Assembly: GCA_036674765.1 (NCBI GenBank)
Contig: JARVKI010000020.1
Span: 450,990 to 514,989 of the forward strand
DNA from: Seiridium cupressi
Taxonomy: Eukaryota; Ascomycota; Sordariomycetes; Amphisphaeriales; Sporocadaceae
Direction of reading: 5' to 3'
Length of the DNA: 64,000 nt
Shown here one piece after another: positions 33,479 to 43,828 of the stretch. The notes beneath the pieces were generated by a model. The model was not told where the DNA came from. It ran no database searches and saw nothing but the letters and a program-made list of their open reading frames with translations. The number at the start of each line of letters is the position of its first letter. The first letter of the stretch is position 1. A program made the position numbers and the translations under genes.

Positions 33479-34394
33479 ATGTCATCTACACACACCTCCA
33501 ACACTCCCTTACTCCCACATTTGCACCTCTTGTGCATGGACTCCCAGGCCGCCGTAGCCTGGGAGGCCGCAATCGCACAGTACCAGCTCACTTCATCTTC
33601 TCACCTAAAATACACAATCCACGACTCTGCCCTCTCCCAGCTCTCGCCAAGCCTGCAATTCGACGCTGTGGTCTCTCCAGCGAATTCATATGCCATCCTG
33701 GACGGTGGATTCGACGATGCCATCTCCCGCGGCTTCTCGCCCAAAGGTGACTACGCAGCACTGACCCGTCACGCGCAGGCGCATCTGTACACCACACACC
33801 GCGGCTATCTGCCTCCGGGCCAGTGCCAAATTGTGCACATCCCTGGCGAGTGGCGCGAGGAGCGCAAATTGAGGTACCACGATGGCAAGGGCTGGGGCTG
33901 TAGGTATCTTGTTCTCTGCCCGACCATGCGCATACCGAGTCCTTGTGAGAAGGAAATTGTCTACGAGTGTATGTGGTCGCTGCTCAATAGCTTGGAGCGG
34001 CACAACGATGCCGTCGCTGACGGGAAAGGGGGGGATGCTGGGGAGGAAACGGGGAGAGGAGCCAGGATTGAGGGTCTGTTGATGACTCCCCTGGGAACGG
34101 GGGCAGGACGCAGTAAGTAAATCTCGGTGCTGTAACTTGGCCTTGTAGCCTATTCTTGGACCAGAACTTGTCAATCTGATATTTCTGCTCCCGATAAATC
34201 ATCAGTCCTACTTGGGAAGAAATTACTGACTGTGTGTGCTGTATAAAGTCAGTTACGAAAGATGGGCCAGACAAGCAGCATTAGCTATCAAACACTGGAT
34301 CGACAGTGTCGAGAATCCAGGGAATTGGATAACAAGAGACTGGCGTGACGTGGCTATAATTGATGCTGAGTTGAAATTAACACATGAAGTATAA
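33479..34394 (+). CDS. Macro-domain protein (ADP-ribose-1''-phosphatase-like)
   Basis: Exons 33479-34112 and 34249-34394, 136-nt intron, phase 1; 259 aa. The ligand-binding loop 1 is visible as FDAVVSPANSYAILDGGFDDAI, with the Asn of PANS and the Gly pair expected to hold the distal ribose. The glycine loop is PLGTGAGRISYERWARQAA, and it is formed exactly across the splice junction. Between them lies a fungal insertion (GEWREERKLRYHDGKGWGCRY) preceding the VLCPTMRIP strand, and a Gly/Glu-rich segment follows. The overall shape resembles the yeast YMR087W group, a putative ADP-ribose-1''-monophosphatase acting on tRNA-splicing by-products. Binding or hydrolysis of ADP-ribose derivatives is the family role; the exact activity is inferred. 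Cytosolic. Confidence 0.82.
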
Positions 34395-36008
34395 GAAGAG
34401 CTTAGCAGTCAACTCACGCAGGTGTAGAAAACACTTCTTTGCTAATGAGCTGGGGAGGTCACGGATTCTGGAGTTCCTGTGAGGAAACACAAATCTTTCT
34501 CTTATTCTAACCTTCGACCAAGGCCAGGTGGCTTCTTGAGTTGGGGCAAAGAAGTTCGAGACTTGAAAGTAAATATGACTGCATTTCAGGCAGATTGACA
34601 AGGGAGTGCCTGTGTTTTGCAACTTACACTTTTGTTGTCTAGTATTCAAGGTGTGCGTTGAGGTTAACGGTTGAGTTCAAATCGTGACCTGGTGTCATCA
34701 TGACTATTTCAAATTCGTATGGAGCATAATGGACGAAACACGTGGGAGATAAGATGATATAAACTGATATAGTTATGTCGATATTCCCACTGGATATGCC
34801 TCTATATGTACTGCCATAAGACCCACCAGTGTCTTTAGTGATTATGTGGCAGAACGTGCCAAACATATCGCTTTGAATTTTATTCACCTTAGGATATTAA
34901 GAATACCACCCGAAATCCGAGTATTTGCAAAACATTTATATAGTTATATTCTCGGTAATCGGTCTCCCATAGTTGGAAGAATCTCTCCAAAAGGATTGAT
35001 TAAGCTCCTACATACTCAGCGGTATGCAAATCATTCATCACCTATGAACGACATACACTGTATCGAGCCACAGGAAGGACTAGTTCTACGAAAATCAAAA
35101 TCACATGCCATTCTACTCGACTAAAAATAAAGATAGGATACTGTTAAATGAATCGTCGAAATTGTCGGCTTGATCCAAACTGACACTATACATGCCTCGT
35201 CGTTGCTCGGTATACTCTTAGGCCAACGTCGTATTCGTCTCACATATACTGGGTTTTGAAAGCTCCGTGAGAATGGCGAGCTGTCTGCAAAGGATATTTC
35301 TAGATTCTCAAAGGGCAGAACATGACTTGTAGAAGGAAAAGCGGTTCGCAATACCTAGCTAGCTGACGATTGTTGTTGCCGCCCTTTGAATAATTTATAC
35401 CAAATAATGGGACCACCATCATGTCCGCTCAGAGTGCTGTTAGCTACATTCAGTCAGGGAATAGGGAGGGGTTTACTTGACAAAAGCTGTATGAAATTAT
35501 GAAGGCTGTCCGTCCGTTAGCAAATACTATAGTTTGTTCGGTTTGTATTCCAGGGAATTTTATTCTCGCGCAGAGCTTCCACTGGGTTGAAGACAATGGG
35601 ACTGCCAGTCGGGGAATATCAAGACATGGAGAGATGGCAGATGTGACTAAGCTCATGATAAACAACCCGGGATAACCTGACGTAAGACCGAAGGAATAGG
35701 ACTCTGTGAAGAAAAATGTCTTGTATTTCTGATGTTCCCGTGTCAAATGACGATCGCCATATTGATGCTTGTTTTTTCACTGAGACACGGCGGATGACGC
35801 CGTGCTAATTGCGTCATCGCCTTTGCTCCTTCAGCAGGGACATTTGGGCGCACCCGCTGGAGTTTAGGGGGGCGGGGGTCATTACAGCACAGACCATCCG
35901 CGGTCTACACAGATGCGTCTTCACTCGAGGGCGCGTCGACGCGATTCTGTTTGGCAAGAAACAAATCCTCAGTGTTCATGATCCGGAGGCGTCGTGGTCC
36001 ACCCCAAG
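34395..36008. other. Intergenic region
   Basis: About 1.6 kb, moderately AT-rich up to 35400, then GC-richer into the F-box gene promoter. No coding feature supported. Confidence 0.5.
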
Positions 36009-37760
36009 ATGGAACGCCTCTCACCGGAGCTTCTTCATATTGTGGTGTCGTTCTTGGACGTCAAAGATCGTCGGCAGTTTCGTCTTGTCAACAAGAACTT
36101 TTCGGTCATCGCAGCCGCACACATCATCCCTGAGGTTTCTCTTCACCTACATGCCAAGGACTTGGAAAAGCTGAGAGCAATCGCAGCCCATGGAACTATT
36201 GCACGCAATGTCCAGTCCCTGACTTACTTCGCCGCGCGGCTGGAAAGCCCGCCAATCAGTTTCGCAAAATACAGTCTAGAGCATCACACTTGCATGCAAA
36301 TGTCGCTTGTCAGTCCCGCGCTGACGGAGCGTCGCCGTTGGAAAATGGACTTGACGCCAGAGCAGTTGCGGGCCCACTATGAGATGTACTCGGAGACGGT
36401 CAATTCGCAGGACAAACTAGTTGCGAATCAAGCCGACCTGGTTTGTCTCAAAGAGGTCCTCCCCTCCTTTACCGGCCTGCGCTGTGTGACCATGTCCTCG
36501 GGTCACCATTTCTACGAGAGGGTTATTAACAAACCAAAGTCACCCTACGATGACTGTGTTCGAGATCCTCATGAAGACGTTTTCCCAGCAGGTGCTTCAC
36601 AATGCGAGGTATTGCTCGAGTCCCTGGCCTATCACAGGACCAAGATCGAGCAATTTCGCGCGGGGGCTATGAGCTGGCGATTCTTTGACAAGGAGCCAGA
36701 GGTCATCTCGCGCTTGTTCAGCGCACTCGGCAACCTCAAGTATATTGAACTGGTATTGATGGTCGAAACAGATGAGAACGGAGAAGACGTGACCGACGAC
36801 ACTATTAAGTGCCGTGACCTACTTGAGCGCCGTGGCGTCTTGAGGACTGTTTTCAAGTCAATGCCGAATTTGGAAGTCCTCGGGTTTGCCATCCAGGGCG
36901 ACTTTGAAAGCCATAGGCGGGCTGCATCCCTCGATTCGATCATACCGGCCGGTTTTCACTGGCCAAATCTGTCAGACTTATCACTGGAGGGGGTTGATTG
37001 CCGTCAAGGGGCACTCCTGAAGTTTCTGGAATTGCATCAAAAGTCTCTGTCGCGTGTATGCCTACAGGATGTCACTCTGACCGATGGCTCGTGGAAGCCA
37101 GTGCTGCGTGGTGTTAGGTCTAAGCTTTATTTACAGGAAGCATGCATTTGTGGCCTGCTTTGTGGTTATATCGAGGAGGAGGAAGGCGGTGGTCCATTCC
37201 ATGATCCCGACAGACCAACCGAATTTTATGACTTGTGGACAGTAGACCGCGGCCCCAACGACATGAGAAACTCAATCAACTGCTATTGCAGGCGGGGTGG
37301 TGAAGATTATCCCGACGAACTGCCTCTCACGCGTGAGGTCGTCAACAAGTATTTTGAGAGCCATGTACATAAAGATGGAATCCTGTCCGAGTTCGAAGAT
37401 GAGGAGGAGATGCGCAAAGCCGAGCTAGAAGTGGACGCCCGGATCCGGGCCATGGACTTATTCCATTATGGTGAAGCTGGACTAGATTACACCGACGACG
37501 AAGATTTCTTGTCGTCATCCGGCGCGGACGAGGAGGGCTTCGTATCCTTCTTTGACCCATGGAATTCGGACATGAGCGACGAAGATGAACTTGAGGAAGA
37601 CTCTGACAGCGACGAAGATGAAACTGAGGAAGACTCTGGCAGCAACGAAGATGAACCTAAGCGAAGGCCCTCCCTTCACGAGGAGAATTATAACGGCGGC
37701 GAAGAAGAACTTCCGCCCTATTCTGACGAAGACCCTGATGACAGCAGAAGAGAAACTTGA
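36009..37760 (+). CDS. F-box protein with leucine-rich middle and acidic tandem-repeat tail
   Basis: Single exon, 583 aa from the first ATG (MERLSPELLHIVVSFL). Residues 1-40 are an F-box (LSPELLHIVVSFLDVKDRRQ, then RLVNKNFSVIA), which in the family binds Skp1 and places the protein in an SCF ubiquitin ligase. The middle, about 60-420, is an irregular array of leucine-rich segments (FTGLRCVTM, LGNLKYIELVL, MPNLEVLGFAI, WPNLSDLSLEGVDC) as in fungal F-box/LRR-like receptors. The C-terminal ~130 residues are extremely acidic and contain an 11-residue tandem repeat, DEDELEEDSDS then DEDETEEDSGS then NEDEP. This gene class is expanded in Eurotiales; the degradation target is unknown. Confidence 0.83.
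   Translation: MERLSPELLHIVVSFLDVKDRRQFRLVNKNFSVIAAAHIIPEVSLHLHAKDLEKLRAIAAHGTIARNVQSLTYFAARLESPPISFAKYSLEHHTCMQMSLVSPALTERRRWKMDLTPEQLRAHYEMYSETVNSQDKLVANQADLVCLKEVLPSFTGLRCVTMSSGHHFYERVINKPKSPYDDCVRDPHEDVFPAGASQCEVLLESLAYHRTKIEQFRAGAMSWRFFDKEPEVISRLFSALGNLKYIELVLMVETDENGEDVTDDTIKCRDLLERRGVLRTVFKSMPNLEVLGFAIQGDFESHRRAASLDSIIPAGFHWPNLSDLSLEGVDCRQGALLKFLELHQKSLSRVCLQDVTLTDGSWKPVLRGVRSKLYLQEACICGLLCGYIEEEEGGGPFHDPDRPTEFYDLWTVDRGPNDMRNSINCYCRRGGEDYPDELPLTREVVNKYFESHVHKDGILSEFEDEEEMRKAELEVDARIRAMDLFHYGEAGLDYTDDEDFLSSSGADEEGFVSFFDPWNSDMSDEDELEEDSDSDEDETEEDSGSNEDEPKRRPSLHEENYNGGEEELPPYSDEDPDDSRRET
37578..37661 (+). repeat. 33-bp tandem repeat inside the F-box gene
   Basis: Two full units at 37578-37610 and 37611-37643, differing at few positions, plus a partial third starting at 37644. 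The unit is a multiple of three, so copy-number change keeps the frame and varies the length of the acidic tail. Confidence 0.85.
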
Positions 37761-38776
37761 GATGGACGTATGCCTTTAAGACATGGACCCATCCAACATA
37801 AACCCGTACTTCGATCCCATGCCTTCGTCTGTCAGAGCCGCCGGAGATCCGATTGGGCACAAAACTCCGGCCCTGTTAGTTGATTCTGACGGCATGGCAT
37901 CTATTGCATGGGTATAGTCAATCGGATTTGTATGGCCAGATGGTAGCATGAACAGCTGGCGAAGACTGAAAGACTGATTCGTGGCACACGGCAAGACAGC
38001 TCTTACTTTCAGAAATGAGTAGCGTCTAACAAAAAGTTAGGTTGTTTCTTGACACATGTCATTATGCATAGCTCTAGGTTCTGTCACAAACAAATAAGTA
38101 AGAGAGGTGACGAGTAGCATATGATGAGAATATAGAGAGTGCCAGACATTGTGAGCAGACGGGCAGACAGAAACATGCAATGCCACTCGAGCATGTTAAG
38201 ATGCTTGCTTGTTTCTGTAAATATCCGACGAGATCTGGGCGGGAAGCTGGCAGATCTTGGCGCCAAAAGCCCGCTAAAGACGGGTTCTAAAATAAGAAAC
38301 ACCAGCTAAATCGGGGAATTTCAGAACTCCACTAATGGAAACAATTAAGCCTTACATCGTACCCGAGGCCGCTACCATCCTATAGTCAATGTTCTGGTAA
38401 TTACAATGTAGGAACACGTCTGGTCTTATTGAGTAACTTGGCGTCTCTTGTGTCCGTCTTTTTCATCAGCTATGATGTAGAGCGTACCCACCGGGCGCTG
38501 GGCATGATCCTCTCTTGGTGGGATCTGCAACGACGCTTCCGGTTCCATATCGTAGCGCCCCTTCCTTTGGGAATGAGGATTGCGCCTGGTTCAACTAGCA
38601 GCAAATCGCCCGATGAAAATACTAATCGAATGCATCGTCCATAACACGCTGTTGCCAGCTATAGATCAGATCTTACCTATTTTAATGCAAAGATTCCCTG
38701 TGGCAGTGGTTCCCACCGTGCTTGAGTCTCCTATCGCCAACACCACGTGGCTACCGATCTCTAGACACTCACCAAG
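37761..38776. other. Intergenic region
   Basis: About 1 kb between the F-box and sedolisin genes, same strand. No gene seen. Confidence 0.5.
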
Positions 38777-40627
38777 ATGAAGCTTATTCCAATAATCGCC
38801 TCTCTCATAGCAGTGGCCAGCCCGAGAAGCGTCACTGTGCCTGCAGGTGTTGATGGCCAACAATCACCAGCTGGTTGGAGGAGGGAAAGAGGCGCTGAGC
38901 CTGCCGAAAAGATCGATCTTTCTATCGAACTTCGACAGCCGGGACTGGCTGAGTTAAAGTCACGCCTGGCTGCTATCAGCGACCCAAATAACGTTGCTTA
39001 TGGGAAGCACCTCACCAAAGACGAGGTGGACGCATACCAACAACCGGATGCGCACGCCCTAAGATCGGTCACCTCGTGGTTAAAAGACAACGGCATTATC
39101 AGTACAAGAATAGAAGGGCCATCTGTGAAGTTTCGATCTTCAGTCGATACTGTCAGAAACCTTGTTGGCGCAGATATAGGACACTATTCTTATAAGAGAT
39201 CCTCGACGCATTTACGGGCGCCGTCGTACACAATTCCCGACCACCTTGCTGGACACATTCGTTTTATCCACCCACTGGTACATTTCGCCAAGCCGGTACG
39301 TTCTCACGTGGAGGATGTACACAAACGTGGTATCTCATTGCGAACGACTGCGTTGCGTAACAACGTTGTGCGTCGAGATGTCAGGTATAAGCCGTACGGG
39401 ATTGCATCTCGCCGGGACCAAGGTAATTCGACAGGCCCCTGTGCTGACGGAGTTACACCTGAGTGCTTGAGAAAGCTTTACAGCCTTCCCACTTCTAATA
39501 ATACAGGGTATTCAACAGGCAAATCCAAGTCTCGTTTTGGCGTCGCAGGCTTCCTGGACGAATACATCCATTATGACGACGTGTCAGCCTTCATGCAGAA
39601 ATACGCTCCAGCCGTTCATGCCACGGGATACAATTTTACCGTTTCACTGTTAAACAACGCTACAAACCCTCAATTTCCAGCAGACGCAGCTGGCGCTGAG
39701 GCCAGCCTCGACATGGAATATGCTCTCTCTCTAGGATATCCAACGGACATCACCTATTACTCCATGAGTGGTCGTGGGGAAAAGATCGAAAATGGAACAC
39801 TACTCCCGACGGATGAGAGCAACAACGAGCCCTTTCTGGAATTCCTACAGTACATGATAGCATTGTCAGACGATGAGGTCCCACACGTGCTGAGCATATC
39901 GTATGCCGATGATGAAGATTCCATACCAGTAGATTACGCCACAAAAGTCTGCGACCTGTTCGCCCAGTTATCAGCTCGAGGCACAACAATATTTTCCGCA
40001 TCGGGCGATGGTGGAGCTTCAGGTACTGGGCTGGGCGAGTGCTATAGCAACGACGGCCAGGAGCGCAAGACATTCGTTCCTACGTTCCCTCCAAGCTGCC
40101 CCTACGTGACGGCTGTAGGTGCAACTGGCTACAGCTTACCGCTCGAGGGCGCTCTTCTTAGCGGGGGTGGCTTCAGCAACATTTTCCCGACTCCGGACTG
40201 GCAGAAAAGTGCTGCGGATGAGTACATTAAGACCATGAACGGAGCGCACATGGGTTTCTACAACACGACCGGTCGCGCCATCCCCGACATCAGTGCACCG
40301 GGTGAGAGCTTTCCCATCATTACGGGCGGGGAGGAGACCAGTGTCCGCGGCACGAGCGCCAGCACGCCGGTGATCGCTGCGATAGTGGCGTTGGTAAACG
40401 ACGAGAGACTGAAGGCCGGCAAACCCAGCCTAGGCTGGTTGAATCCGCTTCTCTATACAGAAAGGGTGCGCAAGTCGCTCGTCGATGTGTCGGTGGGCAG
40501 CAATACGCCGTGCGTCTATGGTAAAAATGACACCGAGCCCGGCTTCTCGGCTTACAAAGGATATGATTGTGTTACGGGACTGGGATCGGTAGGGGAATTC
40601 CGTAAGTTCTTGGAAGCACTATCGTAA
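38777..40627 (+). CDS. Sedolisin-family secreted acid protease (tripeptidyl-peptidase type, S53)
   Basis: Single exon, 616 aa. A short signal peptide (LIPIIASLIAVAS) is followed by a pro-kumamolisin activation domain of about 170 residues, including SDPNNVAYGKHLTKDEV. The mature enzyme follows the segment around GPCADGVTPECLRKLY. The catalytic set is complete: Glu308 and Asp312 in GAEASLDMEYAL, the oxyanion Asp411 in SASGDGG and Ser527 in RGTSASTP. The C-terminal SLVDVSVGSN and FSAYKGYDCVTGLG provide the usual calcium-site loop. Such enzymes work outside the cell at acidic pH, removing tripeptides from or cutting within proteins. Several N-glycosylation sequons support secretion. It should be active. 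Flanking genes give no further clue. Confidence 0.93.
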   Translation: MKLIPIIASLIAVASPRSVTVPAGVDGQQSPAGWRRERGAEPAEKIDLSIELRQPGLAELKSRLAAISDPNNVAYGKHLTKDEVDAYQQPDAHALRSVTSWLKDNGIISTRIEGPSVKFRSSVDTVRNLVGADIGHYSYKRSSTHLRAPSYTIPDHLAGHIRFIHPLVHFAKPVRSHVEDVHKRGISLRTTALRNNVVRRDVRYKPYGIASRRDQGNSTGPCADGVTPECLRKLYSLPTSNNTGYSTGKSKSRFGVAGFLDEYIHYDDVSAFMQKYAPAVHATGYNFTVSLLNNATNPQFPADAAGAEASLDMEYALSLGYPTDITYYSMSGRGEKIENGTLLPTDESNNEPFLEFLQYMIALSDDEVPHVLSISYADDEDSIPVDYATKVCDLFAQLSARGTTIFSASGDGGASGTGLGECYSNDGQERKTFVPTFPPSCPYVTAVGATGYSLPLEGALLSGGGFSNIFPTPDWQKSAADEYIKTMNGAHMGFYNTTGRAIPDISAPGESFPIITGGEETSVRGTSASTPVIAAIVALVNDERLKAGKPSLGWLNPLLYTERVRKSLVDVSVGSNTPCVYGKNDTEPGFSAYKGYDCVTGLGSVGEFRKFLEALS

Positions 40628-41060
40628 GGCCGCCCGAACATTTCCTCTGCCGATGCTTAGTACATTAGCGGATTGTTATATATTTATATTGATATCCATT
40701 TCTTCACGTCTATGTGCAAGTCTTTCCCCATACTCGCCAAGTGAAATCCTGCGGCGCGGCCACTGACGACATATGATTGAATGAAACTCTCCGTTGTCAT
40801 GTCATGTTAGACTGGCACCCTTGCTCGTAAAGAGCCGCTCTTGAGCGAGCGGCCGCGTCGCATCATGCCTAATACGGTCGGATCGTAACCTGCGTGCACC
40901 CCAGTAGATGTCCGACCCACGTACATTCAAGCCTATCAACATGTTCAAACACCACCAGAGTTTTCTCTCCTTGCCCATTTCCTACAGAAAAGGGGCTTAA
41001 GGAGAGATTTGGATATGCCTCAACTACCGACAACATCGTTTTGCCTAGCAGGAATTTAGA
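40628..41060. other. Intergenic region
   Basis: About 0.43 kb; sedolisin 3' flank and promoter of the hemerythrin-like gene. Nothing else recognised. Confidence 0.5.
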
Positions 41061-41646
41061 ATGACAAGATCAGAGAAATGGGCTGATGGCCCATTCGCAC
41101 TCCTTGAAACGCCTTCTGCAAAGAAGAACATTGTAAGCGCTACCTCGAAGCCATAGACATTGCAACGGCCTGACTGGTTAGGACGACCACCCAGCTCATT
41201 ACATTGCCAACGAAATGGCATTTGTCCATAACGGCATGATACGTGGACTGTACGCCATTCACCTGCAGGCGAACCATATCAGCACGGCGGATGTCCCTGA
41301 CTTTCTATTCTTTGTTGCAACTTGGAGCGATTGGGTATTGGATCATCACAGCCTCGAGACGAACATGTTCCCCAGCTTCGAGGCCATTGCGGGTATCAAA
41401 CCAGGCCATCTGTCGCAGAACGTAGAGCAGCATCATCTATTCTCAGGCCGCCTTGAGTCTCTAAGGAAATCCGTAACAGGCATATCACCGGCGGAGTATG
41501 ACGGCAAGAAGGTCTGTGAGCTGCTCGATGGTTCTGTGCACCATTTCCGCCAGCATCTGGTAGACGAGATCGAGACTCTTTGGAGCTTGGATTGCTGCGA
41601 TGAGGTCGAGAGAGAAACTCTCCTCAAAGTGTACAGGAGTGCCTAG
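41061..41646 (+). CDS. Hemerythrin HHE-domain protein
   Basis: Exons 41061-41132 and 41182-41646 join in phase 0 across a 49-nt intron; 178 aa. The HHE pattern is clear: His in MAFVHNGMIRGLYAIHL (helix 1), WVLDHHSLETNMFP with HH and Glu (helix 2), QHHLFSGRLESL (helix 3) and HHFRQHLVDEIETLW (helix 4). The spacing fits a four-helix bundle holding a di-iron site. No signal peptide, so cytosolic. Fungal HHE proteins have unknown or varied roles (oxygen, NO or iron handling); some sit beside secondary-metabolite genes, but none is present here. Length is typical for a single-domain form. Confidence 0.85.
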
Positions 41647-42069
41647 GCCGAGGCTCGCAAGTAGGACGAGACGGTGGTACCGCCAATGGTGCTGGGCTTG
41701 TGCGACAAGACTTTCCACGGGGGAAATGACTGGCCGAGCTTGCCTTTCGGCTCGTCTCTAATGATTCATTATGTTCTCAGTCGAAACCATCAAGGTGCGT
41801 GGCGATTCTTGCCATGCGACACTTTTCGCAACCCAAGGCCGCTGGCTTTCCTGGGTAGTAATAGAAGTTCAAGGTTACGATTCGCATTCTAGAATTAATT
41901 GTGTCTATACCGGGAATTATCCAACTTTTTTAATCCGTATCTATGATAAGTAATAAAGCAGCCATAATTATATCATTCATTCTCCGGTTGGCGAGGTCCA
42001 CCACACACTCATTTCGGGCGCCAAAATTTTAACATCACCGCACCGCGATACTTCGGAGATGACGACGAC
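41647..42069. other. Intergenic region
   Basis: About 0.42 kb, AT-richer toward the tRNA. No gene recognised. Confidence 0.5.
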
Positions 42070-42074
42070 AAAAA
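42070..42074 (-). terminator. Pol III terminator of tRNA-Met
   Basis: A run of five T on the minus strand, starting 5 nt after the discriminator base. This is the standard RNA polymerase III stop signal. Confidence 0.7.
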
Positions 42075-42078
42075 CAAT

Positions 42079-42189
42079 TGTCCTCGGCCAGGCTCGAACT
42101 GGCGACCTTCAGATAGCTTCTCTTGAAGTTTAATCAAGTCATATAGATATATATGAGACTGACGCTCTAACCAACTGAGCCACGAAGAC
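42079..42189 (-). tRNA. tRNA-Met (CAT), elongator type, with intron
   Basis: The cloverleaf was read by eye. The acceptor strand GTCTTCG pairs with CGAGGAC, allowing one G-T pair, and is followed by discriminator A. The D arm is GCTC-AGTTGGTTA-GAGC. The anticodon stem-loop TCAGT-CTCATA / A-TCTGA is interrupted between positions 37 and 38 by an intron of about 37 nt, AT-rich in its first part. The T arm is GCCAG-TTCGAGC-CTGGC. Anticodon CAT together with this body (TCAGTCTCATA, ATCTGAAGGTC) is the eukaryotic elongator tRNA-Met rather than the initiator. The A box (TGGCTCAGTTGG) and B box (GTTCGAGCC) are present. Confidence 0.93.
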
Positions 42190-43398
42190 TTATTTGCTTG
42201 TTGTTGAGAGCGGCGGCTTATTGCAAAATCTTTGGGCGTGACCCGCCGAGCCCTCGACTATCTCCACAGTACCCGACCCAACTCTCTTCTCTGCCCACTA
42301 GGTCAGGTTTAGATAAACCTAGAGTCGGGAGCGTAAAAAGGGTCTGGTGCATAATGGTTCCAATTAGCTGTTGATATAACGTACATTGATCCACTGAATT
42401 ATAACCCGATCATTTCAACCATTTGTCTGGCATTGGGTGTATTCTACGTTGCGAAGTTGGTTTATGTAGAAGCCTCACATATCAACAAGCGCAGAATCAT
42501 TCTCAAAGCCCTGTGCAAGCCTGATTCTACTACTTGGCCTGTTCTGGTGCTGTGCTAGAATTGAACAAAGCTCTTAGATGCCCGTTGGAAAGGCGTGAGA
42601 GCCTGGCAGTAGGTCTGCGCGACCACACCCTTTTGAGAACAGATAAATTTGAACCTTGCATCAGCTTTGATCAATCGTCGATCGCTCTTGTATTGCGAAC
42701 GCATGCTGTAAGAGACACATCGGGTGAGTATGTGAGTATTCGCCAAGGTATTGCAACATCATATCGATCAACGGTGGTGAAATGTCATTGGTGGCTCCAT
42801 TGCCTGGGCATTGAGTATGCTACTAATCAAAGCAGCTCATCAGGATTAAAGATACAATATATGTCGCATCCATCTAGACTAGGAAGCGATATCTGCCGGT
42901 TGTAGATGATGAAAGCCTGGTAAGCGGAAGTCCTAGCAGAACATCATTGGCAATACGGTAGGTAGATAGCTAATGCAACTTTAGCCCTGTGTTCAACAAC
43001 ACTCGCTCTGTAGCAAATAAAGGATTTGACCCACTCGGATTCACTGATTTATATTAAATTTACCATCCGAACGATTTGGAGTGGTTAGTATTCGCGGTTA
43101 TATAGATAACCGAGTGGCATCCAAAGGCCGCCGCTTTACATTTGGGGTTAGCGTGTAGTGTTTAGCCGTAGTCCCAACCGTAGCAAAATTGTAAGTGCTG
43201 TATCATATGTGTATAATGTGACATTCTGCTCGGGCGGAGGATAAGAATAGAAGAAGTTCGAGTTTCTTAGCATCGAAGGTATATTTAACAGTTTGGATCT
43301 CGAGCTCTTCTGGCCACGACGAACACGAGGCTGTACCAAGATCGCACCGTCACCCTCTGCATTCGATCGACCAGACCTCTGCTTTAATCCCTCGCAAG
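42190..43398. other. Intergenic region
   Basis: About 1.2 kb upstream of tRNA-Met and the esterase pseudogene. Contains a small perfect palindromic element (CGGTTAT-ATAG-ATAACCG, 43095-43112). No gene supported. Confidence 0.45.
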
Positions 43399-43828
43399 AT
43401 GTTCGCAAAACTAGCTCTCTTGGTTTCTCGGGCAGGCCATGCCCTGGCCCAGAATGCAACTCTACACTATATGCCATTCGGTGACTTGATCACCGAGATC
43501 ATCTGCTGGCGTGCCTAGCTCTGGGAGAAGCTGCAGTCTACAGAATGAGCAAGCGTAAGCTGGGTCGGGTCGGGCACAACGGAGAAAAATTACAGGGACT
43601 CAAAATATGATCGGAATAGTCAGGGCTTCTCAGGGTTCCGTGCTATCAACATCGCTAACAACAAGCAGCTGGTAGGCTGGCTCCAGCAGAACTTAGCGGA
43701 CGTCATTACTATGCACTTGGGAACAAACGACACAGTCCAACCAAATAAGCCCGTCACTAATATCATTACGGCATTTTCGACTCTAGTGCAAGTCATGGGC
43801 GACAGCAGTCCTAAGATGGAAATCATTG
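43399..43828 (+). pseudogene. Decayed GDSL/SGNH esterase (CE3-like)
   Basis: The start ATG and a signal-like leader are followed by MPFGDLITEIICWRA, clearly the block I region of a secreted SGNH esterase, but the nucleophile Ser of GDS is Leu here. In-frame stops occur at 43516-43518 (TAG) and 43546-43548 (TGA). After what looks like the ancestral intron (ending ATTACAG near 43592), the frame resumes with DSKYDRNSQGFSGFRAINIA. VITMHLGTNDTVQPNKP follows, the block III GTND motif with oxyanion Asn. Similarity ends near MEIIV at 43828, and the block V Asp/His segment is not found downstream. Loss of the nucleophile, two stops and a missing C-terminus together make a functional enzyme very unlikely. 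Confidence 0.8.
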
